Assembly: GCF_000154785.2 (NCBI RefSeq)
Contig: NC_015730.1
Coordinates: 2,046,001 to 2,110,000 of the forward strand
Reading direction: 5' to 3'
Length of the DNA stretch: 64,000 bases
DNA from: Roseobacter litoralis Och 149
Lineage (GTDB): Bacteria > Pseudomonadota > Alphaproteobacteria > Rhodobacterales > Rhodobacteraceae
Part shown: positions 37,730 to 47,850 of the stretch, piece by piece
Numbering within the stretch: position 1 is the stretch's first letter
Layout of the letters: the number at the start of each line of letters is the position of its first letter
Position numbers and translations under genes: made by a program
The notes under the pieces: model-generated
Database searches by the model: none
What the model was told of the DNA's origin: nothing
The model's input: the letters and a program-made list of their open reading frames with translations, nothing else

Positions 37730-38640
37730 CCGCGTGGCGCGCGTTTTTCGAGACCAAGTTGTGCGCGCACGTCGGCAGGGCCGATGACGCGCGCCCCCAT
37801 ATTTTCAATAATGCTGTGCGCACGTTCCACCAGTTGCCAGTTCTCGGCCAGCACCCCTTTTTCAAGCCAGAGGTTGTCTTCCAGTCCAACCCGCACATTT
37901 CCACCAGCCAGCACGGCTGCGGCGACATAGGCCATTTGATTGCGCCCAAGACCAAAGGCCGAAAACGTCCAATCGGGTGGTACGTTATTCGCCATCGCCA
38001 TGAATGTGTTCAGATCATCCGGCGCGCCCCAAGGCACGCCCATGCAAAGCTGCACCAACGCCGGACTATCCAGAACACCATCCGCAACCAGTTGTTTTGC
38101 ATACCAAAGATGCCCGGTGTCAAAGGCTTCGATCTCTGGTTTGACGCCCATCTCGGTCATCATGCGACCCATCGCCGTGAGCATACCCGGTGTGTTTGTC
38201 ATGACGTAATCAGATTCAGCAAAGTTCATCGTGCCGCAATCCAGAGTACATATCTCCGGCAGACAGGCAGCGACATGTGCCACCCGCTCGGTCGCGCCGA
38301 TCATGTCAGTTCCGGCATCGCTCAGGGGCAACGGGCTTTCCGTGCCCCCAAAAACCATATCGCCCCCCATACCGGCCGTGAGGTTCAGGATCACATCAAC
38401 CTCAGCATCCCGAATGCGGTCCGTCACCTCGCGGTAATAGGCCAGATCACGGCTTGGCGCGCCCGTTTCCGGATCGCGCACATGGCAATGAACAATGGCG
38501 GCCCCTGCTTTGGCCGCGTCAATGGCGCTTTCGGCAATGCTTTGTGGTGATCTTGGCACTTTCGCGCTGCGGTCTTGCGTGGCCCCTGAACCGGTCACAG
38601 CACAGGTGATAAAAACGTCTTTGTTCATGGCCAGCGGCAT
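37726..38640 (-). CDS. BKACE-family 3-dehydrocarnitine cleavage enzyme (DUF849)
   Basis: 304-residue beta-keto acid cleavage enzyme. These zinc enzymes condense a beta-keto acid with acetyl-CoA to give acetoacetate and a new CoA ester. Zinc ligands are visible in HCHVRDP (H51, H53), with LNLTAGMGG and LEDNLWLEKGVLA further on. Next to carnitine dehydrogenase the substrate is very probably 3-dehydrocarnitine, giving betainyl-CoA (role of CdhC). ATG 38640 follows AAGGGATG. First gene of the three-gene operon; no transport or regulator gene is adjacent. Confidence 0.9.
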   Translation of the reverse strand: MPLAMNKDVFITCAVTGSGATQDRSAKVPRSPQSIAESAIDAAKAGAAIVHCHVRDPETGAPSRDLAYYREVTDRIRDAEVDVILNLTAGMGGDMVFGGTESPLPLSDAGTDMIGATERVAHVAACLPEICTLDCGTMNFAESDYVMTNTPGMLTAMGRMMTEMGVKPEIEAFDTGHLWYAKQLVADGVLDSPALVQLCMGVPWGAPDDLNTFMAMANNVPPDWTFSAFGLGRNQMAYVAAAVLAGGNVRVGLEDNLWLEKGVLAENWQLVERAHSIIENMGARVIGPADVRAQLGLEKRAPRG

Positions 38641-38738
38641 CTTTCATCCCTTTCTAACGCACAACACGGACAAATGAAGTGCCCGGCAAAGCCGGGATAA
38701 TCCGATTCTGCCGCAAAGGATACCGCATAAATGTAAGG

Positions 38739-39782
38739 CTAGTAGGGCATAGGATGCGTCCGATGGGCCGCGTCAATATCCGCCACGACCTCAGCTGATA
38801 ATTCCAGATCAATCGCGCCGAGACAAACCTCCAGCTGCTCCATTGTGGTCGCGCCAAAAATGATGGAGCCCATGAAAGGTCTGGTTTTGCACCATGCCAA
38901 TGCCATCTGTGTGGGATCAAGGTCGTGTTTCTGCGCGATCTCAAGATAGGCCTGAACCGCGTCAAACGCGCGCTCTGTCTTGCGCCCACCAAGATTACTG
39001 CTCAGCGACATGCGCGAGTGCGCAGGCACTGCGCCATCCTGATATTTCCCGGTCAGCAATCCGGCAGCCAAGGGGGAAAAGGCCAGCAGCGGCACATCTT
39101 CCTGAAGCGACATCTCGGCCATGTCGGTGTCGTAAAGGCGGCACAGCAACGAATACTCGTTTTGGACGGATGCAACCCGCGGCCCGCCGACACGTTCCGC
39201 CGCCTCGATCCATTTCGTCGTGCCCCACGCACTTTCGTTGCTGAGCCCAAAGGCGCGGATCGTGCCACGTTTGACCTGCTTTTGCAGCGCCTCCAATGCG
39301 TCTTCCATGTGGTGTTTGGTGTCCAGCATCAATTGCGACGAAGGGTCATAGGTCCAGTTCTTGCGAAACATATAGCTGCCACGGTTCGGCCAGTGAAACT
39401 GGTAGAGATCGATGTAGTCGGTTTTCAGACGGCGCAGCGCCCCCTCAATCGCTTCGGCAATTGTCGCGGATGAAATGGGCGCGCCGTCCCGAACAGCTGC
39501 CAACCCCTCGCCCGAGTGTTTGGTGGCAAGGATCACATCCTCGCGCCGCTCATCGCGTTCAAACCACAATCCGATGATGCGTTCCGTCCGCCCGATTGTC
39601 TCTTCCGAGACCGGGTTCACCGGGTACATTTCGGCAGTGTCGATAAAATTGATGCCCGCGTCCAACGCACGGTCAATCTGGTCATGCGCCTCGTTTGTGT
39701 TGGTTTGCGTCCCCCAAGTCATGGACCCCAAACAAAATTCCGATACTTCAATTCTGGAGTGCCCCAGTGACTTCATCTTCAT
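38739..39782 (-). CDS. Aldo/keto reductase
   Basis: 347-residue NADPH-dependent oxidoreductase of the AKR superfamily (Tas/YghZ-like length). The catalytic tetrad is visible: D48 and Y53 (FIDTAEMYP), K88 (LATKHS) and H130 (LYQFHW). The long loop NRGSYMFRKNWTYDP is typical of the Tas-like subgroup. ATG 39782 has AAGGAAA upstream. Divergent from the ImuA-like gene. Substrate unknown. Confidence 0.88.
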   Translation of the reverse strand: MKMKSLGHSRIEVSEFCLGSMTWGTQTNTNEAHDQIDRALDAGINFIDTAEMYPVNPVSEETIGRTERIIGLWFERDERREDVILATKHSGEGLAAVRDGAPISSATIAEAIEGALRRLKTDYIDLYQFHWPNRGSYMFRKNWTYDPSSQLMLDTKHHMEDALEALQKQVKRGTIRAFGLSNESAWGTTKWIEAAERVGGPRVASVQNEYSLLCRLYDTDMAEMSLQEDVPLLAFSPLAAGLLTGKYQDGAVPAHSRMSLSSNLGGRKTERAFDAVQAYLEIAQKHDLDPTQMALAWCKTRPFMGSIIFGATTMEQLEVCLGAIDLELSAEVVADIDAAHRTHPMPY

Positions 39783-39898
39783 CGTGTATTTCCTTTTCCT
39801 GCTCGCCTCACAGTAATCAGGGCTGCGATTACCGCAAGTAGGTTTACAAGGTCTCTAAATGATCCGGGTTTCTTGCGGTTTGGCAAATTTAGCGTTGA

Positions 39899-39913
39899 GA
39901 ACAAAAATAGAAC
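39899..39913. promoter_or_regulatory. LexA box (GAAC-N7-GAAC)
   Basis: GAAC AAAAATA GAAC, an exact match to the alphaproteobacterial direct-repeat SOS box, ends 15 bp before the ATG of the ImuA-like gene. A -10-like TATACA lies at 39916-39921, so LexA bound here would block the promoter. Confidence 0.72.
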
Positions 39914-39928
39914 ACTATACATTTTGGT

Positions 39929-40546
39929 ATGGCGATCTCTCATCCTCTTCTGGCGCGCCGTCCGGCATATACAGCCCCGGCGTTAGCGTTTATCCCCGAT
40001 GCACCGGAAATGGCTCTGGTGCAGGGGCGCGTGCATGAGGTCAGTGGCCCTGCGCGACGCAGTTTTGCGATGTGGCTGGCCGCGCAAACAGAGGGTCCGG
40101 TGCTTTGGATCGCCCCGGCCTGGGGTCAGGAAAAGTTGAACAGTGATGGTGTTTGTGCCTGGATAAACCCTGCACGCCTTATTTTTGTATCCCCCAAACG
40201 CACAGAAGACCTGCTGTGGACGATGGAGGAGGTTTTGCGCTCGGGCGCTGTCACCTTGAGCATTGTGGATCTGCCCGACCTGCCCAATCTGACGCAGGTC
40301 AGACGTATGCATCTGGCCGCAGAAACAGGCAGCAAAATTGCTACGGGATCTTCATCCGGGCTGCTGATGACGCCGGGACAAGGTGGTGCAGCGGGTGTTG
40401 AAACACGCTGGCATCTGAACCCGCAGCACGCAAGCGAGTATGAATGCTGGCGGCTGGAAAGGCTACGGGCCCGCGCGGCCCCTCCCAAAGACTGGACGGT
40501 CCGTAAATCGAAAGACGCAGGAACACTCTCTATCAAGAGGCCGTGA
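39929..40546 (+). CDS. ImuA/SulA-like RecA-fold protein, SOS-regulated
   Basis: 205 residues resembling the ImuA protein that accompanies ImuB and DnaE2 in the damage-inducible mutasome. Seen: VQGRVHEVSGPARRSFAMWLA, VLWIAPAW, and a C-terminal RWHLNPQH...WRLERLRARAAPP typical of rhodobacterial ImuA-like proteins. The LexA box immediately upstream supports an SOS role. No imuB or dnaE2 follows; the next gene is yceI. ATG 39929 lies 8 bases after the probable -10 element with no ribosome site, suggesting a leaderless transcript. Confidence 0.68.
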   Translation: MAISHPLLARRPAYTAPALAFIPDAPEMALVQGRVHEVSGPARRSFAMWLAAQTEGPVLWIAPAWGQEKLNSDGVCAWINPARLIFVSPKRTEDLLWTMEEVLRSGAVTLSIVDLPDLPNLTQVRRMHLAAETGSKIATGSSSGLLMTPGQGGAAGVETRWHLNPQHASEYECWRLERLRARAAPPKDWTVRKSKDAGTLSIKRP

Positions 40547-40603
40547 ATTTCGAGACAGCTGAGCAAACTGCCCTATCTTGTATACCAACAGGAGCAGCGC
40601 CGT

Positions 40604-41200
40604 ATGACCTCACCTATTACACGACGATTGCTGATCGCCAGTGCGCTGAGCGCTTTTGCAACCGTGGGGCACACCAGCAGCCAGAGCTATGAACTGGTTG
40701 CGCAAGGCTCCCGCGTTGCCTTCATCTTTACGGCCAATGGCGCGAGCCAATCCGGCACCGTTCCCGTTCAACAAGCAGACATATTGGTCGACCGTCGAGC
40801 TCTCTCCAATTCCACAGCGCGGGTGACTGCTGACATTCGCGAGATCCGCTCGGGACTTGTGTTCATCACGCAGGCGATAAAAAGCCGTGAATTACTGGAT
40901 GCCGCCACCCATCCTCTGGTGACCTTCGAATCGACGCGCATCCGACTAGGCGCCAAGGGTCGCATTTCCGAAGGTGCGCAGATTGATGGCCAGCTTACGC
41001 TGCGCGGTGTCACGCGACCGATAACTCTGGACGCCGTCTTAAGCCGCCCCGCAGGAACGCCCCCTGATGATCTCTCCGTGCTCTTTATTCAACTAGACGG
41101 ACAGCTTAGTCGCTCGGCTTATGGCGCCAGCGGATACCCCGATCTCGCAGATGACATTGTGCGGCTGGACATCCGCGCAGAAATCCGTGCCCGTGCATAA
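40604..41200 (+). CDS. YceI-family periplasmic protein
   Basis: 198 residues with a signal peptide (about 1-25, ASALSAFATVGHTSS) and a YceI lipocalin-like domain: YELVAQGSRVAFIFTANG, DAATHPLVTFESTRI and LTLRGVTRPITLDA. YceI domains bind isoprenoid or amphipathic ligands in the periplasm; the physiological role is unclear. ATG 40604 follows AGGAG. Confidence 0.87.
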   Translation: MTSPITRRLLIASALSAFATVGHTSSQSYELVAQGSRVAFIFTANGASQSGTVPVQQADILVDRRALSNSTARVTADIREIRSGLVFITQAIKSRELLDAATHPLVTFESTRIRLGAKGRISEGAQIDGQLTLRGVTRPITLDAVLSRPAGTPPDDLSVLFIQLDGQLSRSAYGASGYPDLADDIVRLDIRAEIRARA

Positions 41201-41264
41201 AAACGACGCCATTTGTCGAATAAGCGCAAGGTGGCATCGCGCAAGAGCGTAAGTTGCAGGTGTT

Positions 41265-42497
41265 ATGCGCCTCCTGATTTCTTTTGCCGCTCTGTTTCTG
41301 TCCGTACTCCTGCTGCAGCTTTCGTCCGGCGGTGTTGGGCCGCTTGACGCGCTCTCAGGGTTGACCCTCGACTTTTCGAAACAGCAGATTGGTTTGCTGG
41401 GATCCGCTCATTTTCTGGGTTTCTTTATCGGATGCTGGTGGGCCCCGCGTCTGATGGGCAGCGTCGGTCATTCCCGCGCTTTCGCCGCCTTCACGGCTGC
41501 GGGTGCCATTGGCCTGATGAGCCATATGCTTGTGGTCGATCCCTATGCCTGGGCCTTGATGCGCATCGCCTCGGGCATGTGTGTCGCCGGATGCTACACC
41601 GTAATCGAAGCATGGCTGCAAGCGAAGGTCACCAACCAAACCCGCGGGCGCGCAATGGGCGTCTACCGCATTGTCGATATGACAGGATCGCTCGCCGCCC
41701 AGATGGTCATCAGCGTGCTGGAGCCTGCATCCTATGTCTCTTACAATATTCTGGCGATCATTTGCTGTGCCGCCCTTTTGCCCATCACCCTGTCCACCGT
41801 AAAGCAGCCCGAGACACCCGGCTCCCCCCGGTTGCGCCCCAGACTTGCGTGGGATCGATCCCCCCTGGCGGCAGCAGCCGTCATCGTCGCGGCCTTGTCC
41901 AGCGCCTCGTTTCGAATGGTCGGTCCCGTTTATGGACAACAAGTTGGCTTAAACACTGAACAAATCGCCTACTTTCTTTCAGCCTTTGTGCTTGGCGGCG
42001 CTTTGGCGCAATATCCTATGGGTTGGCTGGCGGATAAATATGACCGGCGCTGGGTCCTGATCTGGCTTTCCATCGCCGCCATTGCCAGCTCTGCCGTCAC
42101 CATCAGCTCTGCCGGTCTCGGCACCATCGGCATTATGCTCGCGGCGGGTTTGTTTGGATTGACAACATTTCCGATATACTCCGTTGCCGCTGCACATGCG
42201 CATGATTTTGCAACTGACGATGAACGGGTGGAACTGTCCGCTGCCTTGATGTTTTACTTTGCCCTCGGCGCAATTGCGGCCCCCTATCTCGCCTCCCTTC
42301 TGATCGAAAGCTATGGGCCCGGCGCGCTGTTCATGATGATCGCTGCCGGGCATGTTTTGCTTGTCGTGTTCGGTCTGACCCGCATGCGCGCACGCCCATC
42401 TCCCTTGGACAGAACCCGTTATACCTACGCACCGCGGACATCGTTCTTGATCGGCAGGCTCACCGGGAAAAGCCGCAAACGTGACAAAGACAGTTAA
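41265..42497 (+). CDS. MFS transporter
   Basis: 410 residues, twelve predicted helices. N-terminal GGVGPLDALSGLTLDFSKQQIG and GCYTVIEAWLQAKVTNQTRG are typical of the YcaD-like/UMF2 group of MFS proteins. MFS motif A appears in GWLADKYDRRWVL. Substrate unknown. Followed by metG. Confidence 0.87.
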   Translation: MRLLISFAALFLSVLLLQLSSGGVGPLDALSGLTLDFSKQQIGLLGSAHFLGFFIGCWWAPRLMGSVGHSRAFAAFTAAGAIGLMSHMLVVDPYAWALMRIASGMCVAGCYTVIEAWLQAKVTNQTRGRAMGVYRIVDMTGSLAAQMVISVLEPASYVSYNILAIICCAALLPITLSTVKQPETPGSPRLRPRLAWDRSPLAAAAVIVAALSSASFRMVGPVYGQQVGLNTEQIAYFLSAFVLGGALAQYPMGWLADKYDRRWVLIWLSIAAIASSAVTISSAGLGTIGIMLAAGLFGLTTFPIYSVAAAHAHDFATDDERVELSAALMFYFALGAIAAPYLASLLIESYGPGALFMMIAAGHVLLVVFGLTRMRARPSPLDRTRYTYAPRTSFLIGRLTGKSRKRDKDS

Positions 42498-42566
42498 TTT
42501 CGCCGTAGCCCTCGCGGATCACCTGAGGTAGACCGGGTGCCAGAAATCAGCCTACGGAGCCATGTT

Positions 42567-44285
42567 TTGGAACGTCACCTCATCACTTCCGCGATTCCTT
42601 ATATCAATGGTATCAAACACTTGGGAAATCTGGTTGGCAGCCAGCTGCCTGCTGACCTCTATGCACGGTATCTGCGCGCACGTGGGCACGAGGTTCTATT
42701 CCTATGCGCAACCGACGAACACGGCACGCCTGCCGAATTGGCAGCGGCCAAAGCTGGCAAGCCTGTGGACCAATACTGCGCGGAAATGCATGCTATTCAA
42801 TCTGAGATCGCCAAGGGGTTCCAGCTGTCGTTCGATCATTTCGGACGCTCCTCAAGCCCGCAAAACCACGCGTTGACACAACACTTCGCAGGCAAGCTCG
42901 ATGCTGCAAACCTGATCGATGAGGTAGTCGAAAAGCAGGTGTATTCACATGCTGATGGTCGGTTTTTACCGGACCGCTATATCGAGGGAACCTGCCCCAA
43001 CTGTGGTTATGATAAGGCGCGCGGTGATCAATGTGAGAATTGCACCAAACAATTGGACCCAACTGATCTGATAGAACCACGCTCGGCCATATCGGGATCT
43101 ACAGACCTCGAAGTGCGTCAAACAAAGCACCTATATCTCAAGCAGTCGGTTCTCAAAGACCAGCTGGATGCCTGGATTGACAGCAAAACGGATTGGCCGA
43201 TTCTCACGACTTCGATCGCGAAAAAATGGCTCCATGACGGCGATGGTTTGCGCGACCGTGGCATCACAAGAGACCTTGATTGGGGCATCCCCGTCAAGAA
43301 GGGCACGCAGGACTGGCCGGGCATGGAAGGCAAAGTGTTCTATGTTTGGTTTGATGCGCCGATCGAATACATAGCCTGTGCGTCGGAGTGGGCTGAGGCA
43401 AATGGCCTCGAACCGTCAGAGTGGGAAAGGTGGTGGCGCACGGACAAAGGCGCCGAAGACGTGCGCTACACGCAATTTATGGGCAAAGACAATGTGCCCT
43501 TTCATACGTTGAGCTTTCCTGCGACCCTTCTTGGCTCAGGCGAGCCATGGAAAATGGTCGACCACCTCAAGTCTTTCAATTATCTGAATTATGACGGCGG
43601 ACAGTTTTCGACCTCGCAGGGCCGCGGCATTTTCATGGATCAGGCTTTGGACATTTTGCCGGCTGATTATTGGCGCTGGTGGCTGCTCAGCCACGCGCCG
43701 GAAAACAGCGACGCGGAGTTTACTTGGGAAAACTTCCAAACATCCGTAAACAAGGATCTCGCGGACGTTTTGGGCAATTTCGTGAGCCGGATCACAAAGT
43801 TCTGTTCTGCCAAATTCGGAGATCAGGTTCCTGCTGGCGGTCATTACGGGCCGACGGAATTGGACCTGCTGAACAGGCTTGATGAGAGCCTGACCCGCTA
43901 CCAAGACAACATGAGCGCTATGGAAGTTCGAAAATCGGCACAGGAGCTTCGCGCCATATGGGCCAGCGGAAACGAATACCTGCAAACGGTTGCCCCTTGG
44001 ACAGTTTTCAAAACGGACCCTGAAACTGCAGCAATGCAAACCAGATTGGGACTAAATCTGGCTCTGTTGTTTGGCGTTTTATCCTCGCCATTCGTGCCCG
44101 AGGCGTCTGAGAAAATACTGAACTGCCTTGGGCACCCCGCCGCGCCTTGGCCGAACAAATGTGAGGACTTCCTCATCAACTTGACAGCAGGTGAAGCATT
44201 CGAGGTTCCCGAAGTGCTCTTTGCAAAGATAACGGATGAAGACTGCGCGCGATATAGCGAGCAATTTTCAGGCAAGAGAAACTGA
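42567..44285 (+). CDS. metG: Methionyl-tRNA synthetase
   Basis: Class I synthetase charging initiator and elongator tRNA-Met. 572 residues from TTG 42567, the usual alphaproteobacterial length without a C-terminal tRNA-binding domain. HIGH-like motif in [13 protein letters not shown], four-cysteine zinc knuckle [17 protein letters not shown], and KMSKS region as [12 protein letters not shown] 42567 has CGGAG eight bases upstream and gives the standard N-terminus ([12 protein letters not shown]); the in-frame GTG 42537 is the alternative. Convergent with the chemoreceptor gene. Confidence 0.94.
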   Translation: MERHLITSAIPYINGIKHLGNLVGSQLPADLYARYLRARGHEVLFLCATDEHGTPAELAAAKAGKPVDQYCAEMHAIQSEIAKGFQLSFDHFGRSSSPQNHALTQHFAGKLDAANLIDEVVEKQVYSHADGRFLPDRYIEGTCPNCGYDKARGDQCENCTKQLDPTDLIEPRSAISGSTDLEVRQTKHLYLKQSVLKDQLDAWIDSKTDWPILTTSIAKKWLHDGDGLRDRGITRDLDWGIPVKKGTQDWPGMEGKVFYVWFDAPIEYIACASEWAEANGLEPSEWERWWRTDKGAEDVRYTQFMGKDNVPFHTLSFPATLLGSGEPWKMVDHLKSFNYLNYDGGQFSTSQGRGIFMDQALDILPADYWRWWLLSHAPENSDAEFTWENFQTSVNKDLADVLGNFVSRITKFCSAKFGDQVPAGGHYGPTELDLLNRLDESLTRYQDNMSAMEVRKSAQELRAIWASGNEYLQTVAPWTVFKTDPETAAMQTRLGLNLALLFGVLSSPFVPEASEKILNCLGHPAAPWPNKCEDFLINLTAGEAFEVPEVLFAKITDEDCARYSEQFSGKRN

Positions 44286-44602
44286 AAAAGCCATCAGAAC
44301 CACATTGAATTGACAACGGTGAACAGAATCCTGCGCAACTAAGCCACGCGAAGATGGCTTACCGTTCGTTTAACTGAGGCTGCAAGTGCGTCATCCTGCG
44401 CACATCCGGCAGCATTAGTTTGAATGATGCAAGCTTTGCACTTCAACTGTTCAAGATTAACCGCAACAATACTCACGACAATGCGGCACTGGCAGGTGGA
44501 CATGATACATCAAGATGACCCCATGATCGCCGTTCTTAAAATAAGGATCATGGGGTTCGGCTCATTGTCTACTAGTTCAATGACAGATTCTCATCGACTC
44601 CA
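44286..44602. other. Intergenic region between metG and the chemoreceptor gene
   Basis: A convergent gap of 317 bases. Apart from the inverted repeat at 44519-44555 I see no gene: the one frame of some length (44424-44648) runs into the chemoreceptor's 3' end and is not coding-like. The region is AT-richer than the flanking genes. Confidence 0.5.
44519..44555. repeat. 10-bp perfect inverted repeat
   Basis: CCCCATGATC (44519-44528) and GATCATGGGG (44546-44555) separated by 17 bases, between two convergent genes. It can form a hairpin on either strand but lacks a clear T-run; possible terminator or protein-binding site. Confidence 0.6.
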
Positions 44603-47194
44603 TCAAAACTCTTCCCAACCTTTATCAAGTTCCTGCATCGGATTCTGATCAACAGCCAAGGCCGCATTACCGTCCGACATGGGTCTTGATTGTGCAGCGC
44701 GCTCTACCTTCGCTGGTTTTGGCTCCGCGTTTCCTCGTACTGGTTGGCTGTTGTTGCCAAGTTCAAATTTGGTGACTGCAGAGACAAGTGCGTCTGCTTC
44801 ACTGGTCAGAGCGTGGCTGGCAGCCGTTGTCTCTTCGAACATTGCTGCATTCTGTTGGGTCACGTGGTCCAAGTCATTGACCGCGGAATTGATTTCATTC
44901 AATCCAACAGACTGTTCTTTTGACGATGAAGCAATTCCGGATACCCGCTGCGAAATCTCTGCTACGGAGCTGACAATTGCGCCCAAAGCATCGCCAGTTT
45001 TATCAACGAGATCGACACCCAGCTTTACTTGCTCACCTGAGTCCGTGATTAAAGTGTTGATCTCACGAGCGGCGTCAGAAGACCTTTGAGCAAGCGCACG
45101 AACCTCAGTCGCAACGACGGCAAAGCCCCGTCCCGCTTCCCCCGCGCGCGCGGCCTCCACGCCGGCATTGAGGGCCAAGAGATTTGTCTGGAAGGCAATA
45201 TCATCAATAACCGAAGTGATCTTCGAAATCTCTTCTGACGAGTTTTTGATACCATTCATGGCGATAACAGTTTGTCGCGATATTTCGCCTCCAGTTTCTG
45301 CGTTTGTTTGGGCTTCGGCGGACATCCTCGATGCTTCATCAGCGCCTTGCGCAGCGGAGCGCACAGAGCTGGTAAGTTCGTCAAGCGCGGCTGCCGTTTC
45401 TTCAAGGGTCGCTGCCTGCTTTTCTGTTCGGCGGGACAAATCATCCGCCGCGCTTGTAATTTCCTGAGCTTCATTTCTAATCGAGTCAGCGTTTTGTGTG
45501 ACGGCTGCTACGGCACTGCGCAGCGATTCCACAGCCAAGTTGAAATCTCGGCGAAGGCTCTCGTAATCTGTTGGGAAGGTAGAAGTGATTTCCTTTGACA
45601 GATCACCGTCAGCCAAACCCTTCAGCGCGACACCCAAAGCGTCCACGACGTCCGCTTGCTGTTCTGAAATCCGCAGACGTTCCTCTTCAGCTTCACGGAT
45701 CAAAGCAGCGTTTTCCGAAACATCCGTTCCCAGAAAAATAACCCGCTCAACAGAGCCTTCGGGGTTCAAAACTGCTGCAAAGCTGCCATCCACCTGCTTG
45801 TCCGGTTCGCCCCCAGACGCCGATAGCTTGAATTGCCCAAAGAGCGACTCTCCTCGCAAAACGACCTCAAGCATTTGTGCGCCAGTCAGAGAAGCCTCGG
45901 CATCAGACACAAAGAACTCACCAAACGCTTTGTGCATCAGCGCCTCAGCATTTGCCCCAACAAGGGTCTCGACGTTTGCATTTGCACCCACAACCTGGCC
46001 CTTGGCGTTGAATTCCACGCGAAGCTGGTTTCCGTCGATCGCATCAAGAACTGCTGCATTCCGGACGGCTGTCGTGCGGTCGCTCCATTGGATAACGGCA
46101 CCAATCATATTGCCTTGCTCATCAAGGGCAGCATTGAGGGACAATTCCACCAAATGATCGCCAATTTTTACAATTTCCGACAAGGGAAATGCCGATCGTC
46201 CGGATGCCATAACCTGATCAGTAATTGGCTTGAGAGGTGCAAAATCTGTCAAATTCGATCCAAGTGCCGCACCAGCACTGAAACCAGTCCAGACCTTTGA
46301 AAGGTCCGCATCCAATACGTCAAGCAACGCTTCGCAGCTCGGATTGATAAAGATCACCGATAGCTTGTCGTCCGCCATCATCATCGGCGCACTCGATCCA
46401 CCGAAAGCAGCACTTTTGAAGGCGCTTTCTAGTTCTGCCGCCTTCGCCTCTGAAAGCGACATGCGAAAGCTGTCCAAGCGACGTGAAATCTTGCCAATCT
46501 CATCTCCGCGTCTGGTAAAAGGCACCTCATCGTCATAATTTCCATCGGCGATATTGGTCATCGCGCCCTCAATCCGAGAGAGTGGGTTTGACATTTGCGT
46601 GCGCAAAAACAAGCCGGACAAGATCAAACCGACAAGCATTGCCACAGCTCCCAGCATCAGATTCTTATTCTGTGTCAAGCGCAGAAGAGCCAACTGATGT
46701 GTCTCGTCCCAATGGGTGACAACTACACCCGCCAGAGCGTTATCGTCACCGAAAAATACCGGAACCGCTTTGGTAAAACCATCCGGCGAGGCCACGCGCT
46801 CACCCTCGGCAATGACCTGAGACATCAGGGCTTCTATCATTGCTTCATCATCCGTGTCTGGCAAACTGTCGTAGAGCACATCCCCGTTGGCCGTAATGAC
46901 ACGAGCGCCTGTCGCATCGGGGCTGGCAGCTTCGATAACACCTGTTACAATTTCGCTGATCACGTCGGAATTGCCGAATTTAATTGCACCGCCCAATTGT
47001 GTGGACATCAAACCCGTGACTTCGGAAGCCCGTTCGCCCAACGCTTTTTCGGTCAGCTTTGTCTTGCTTCGCGCTTCATTCACGGAGATGGTGGCAACCA
47101 CCCCCAAAACGCATAAAATGACCATGAACGTACATTTGACAAACAGAGTGTTAAGTGGATTTCCGTGGGTATTCAGACGTTTAATAAATGGCAT
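44603..47194 (-). CDS. Methyl-accepting chemotaxis protein with tandem PAS domains
   Basis: 863-residue chemoreceptor. Helix 1 (about 17-38), periplasmic sensor to about 175, helix 2 ([20 protein letters not shown]), HAMP ([20 protein letters not shown]), two PAS-like domains (about 265-390 and 395-510), a second HAMP-like segment, then the signalling hairpin with [20 protein letters not shown] and [20 protein letters not shown]. It ends in WEEF, like the C-terminal pentapeptide that tethers CheR/CheB. Low GC for the window. No che genes nearby; it is an orphan receptor. Confidence 0.93.
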   Translation of the reverse strand: MPFIKRLNTHGNPLNTLFVKCTFMVILCVLGVVATISVNEARSKTKLTEKALGERASEVTGLMSTQLGGAIKFGNSDVISEIVTGVIEAASPDATGARVITANGDVLYDSLPDTDDEAMIEALMSQVIAEGERVASPDGFTKAVPVFFGDDNALAGVVVTHWDETHQLALLRLTQNKNLMLGAVAMLVGLILSGLFLRTQMSNPLSRIEGAMTNIADGNYDDEVPFTRRGDEIGKISRRLDSFRMSLSEAKAAELESAFKSAAFGGSSAPMMMADDKLSVIFINPSCEALLDVLDADLSKVWTGFSAGAALGSNLTDFAPLKPITDQVMASGRSAFPLSEIVKIGDHLVELSLNAALDEQGNMIGAVIQWSDRTTAVRNAAVLDAIDGNQLRVEFNAKGQVVGANANVETLVGANAEALMHKAFGEFFVSDAEASLTGAQMLEVVLRGESLFGQFKLSASGGEPDKQVDGSFAAVLNPEGSVERVIFLGTDVSENAALIREAEEERLRISEQQADVVDALGVALKGLADGDLSKEITSTFPTDYESLRRDFNLAVESLRSAVAAVTQNADSIRNEAQEITSAADDLSRRTEKQAATLEETAAALDELTSSVRSAAQGADEASRMSAEAQTNAETGGEISRQTVIAMNGIKNSSEEISKITSVIDDIAFQTNLLALNAGVEAARAGEAGRGFAVVATEVRALAQRSSDAAREINTLITDSGEQVKLGVDLVDKTGDALGAIVSSVAEISQRVSGIASSSKEQSVGLNEINSAVNDLDHVTQQNAAMFEETTAASHALTSEADALVSAVTKFELGNNSQPVRGNAEPKPAKVERAAQSRPMSDGNAALAVDQNPMQELDKGWEEF

Positions 47195-47616
47195 TATGCA
47201 ACCCCAGTAAAAGCAGTGTACCGAACAGCAGAGGTGTTCACCCTCTGTCCCTTTCGAGAAACAATTACATCACAGGTGTTACAGAGCACTTAACAGGGAC
47301 GGGAAACTGAGCTGCGCGAACGTCAGAATTCAAAATCGCTCAGACGCTGAAACAATCCGCTAAATCACGCAGGAACAGGGCAATGATTTTTAGGTATCTC
47401 GTGTCGCTTTTGAAAGCCCACGCGGCACGGCGACAGGGTGTAGCCTACCGCAGTGAACAACAATGAATCTGTGATAAAACAACGTGTTTTCGGGCGCACC
47501 ATCGTCAACTTAAACGTCACTCCACGTTCTTGCATATGCAAAGCGGCCGCTCACCATAGAGACAACGGATAGTACACGTCACAGTTCATGTGTTTTCTGA
47601 AGCAATTCCAAGGCTC
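47195..47616. other. Intergenic region upstream of the chemoreceptor gene
   Basis: A gap of 422 bases between the chemoreceptor start and tRNA-Leu. It should contain the receptor promoter. A short near-palindrome (AGAGGTGTTCACCCTCT, 47230-47246) lies about 35 bp upstream of the start. No gene or RNA is recognised otherwise. Confidence 0.45.
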
Positions 47617-47702
47617 TGGTGCGGGCGGTGGGACTCGAACCCACACGGGCATACGCCCTTCAGATTTTAAGTCTGATATGTCTACCATTCCATCACGCCC
47701 GC
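47617..47702 (-). tRNA. tRNA-Leu (anticodon TAA), CCA encoded
   Basis: On the minus strand: acceptor GCGGGCG / CGCCCGC, anticodon stem TCAGA / TCTGA with loop CTTAAAA (anticodon TAA), a long variable arm (GGGCGTATGCCC) marking class II, T-arm GTGGG-TTCGAGT-CCCAC, discriminator A and encoded CCA at the 3' end (47617-47619). Confidence 0.96.
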
Positions 47703-47850
47703 ATGGCGCCGCGCGGCCTGATCAGGCGCGCGACATCTTCGTAGCGCCCCATGACATCAAAAACAACGCGCTTTCAGGCGCATCCAAGGAAAAATTTCCG
47801 GAGGCTTATGGTAAAACCTCTGTCTGCAGATGCCGCACCATGGCAGGGTG

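Noticed and set aside
44424..44648. 74-codon plus-strand frame after metG
   Set aside because: Overlaps the chemoreceptor 3' end and the inverted repeat, with no coding signature.
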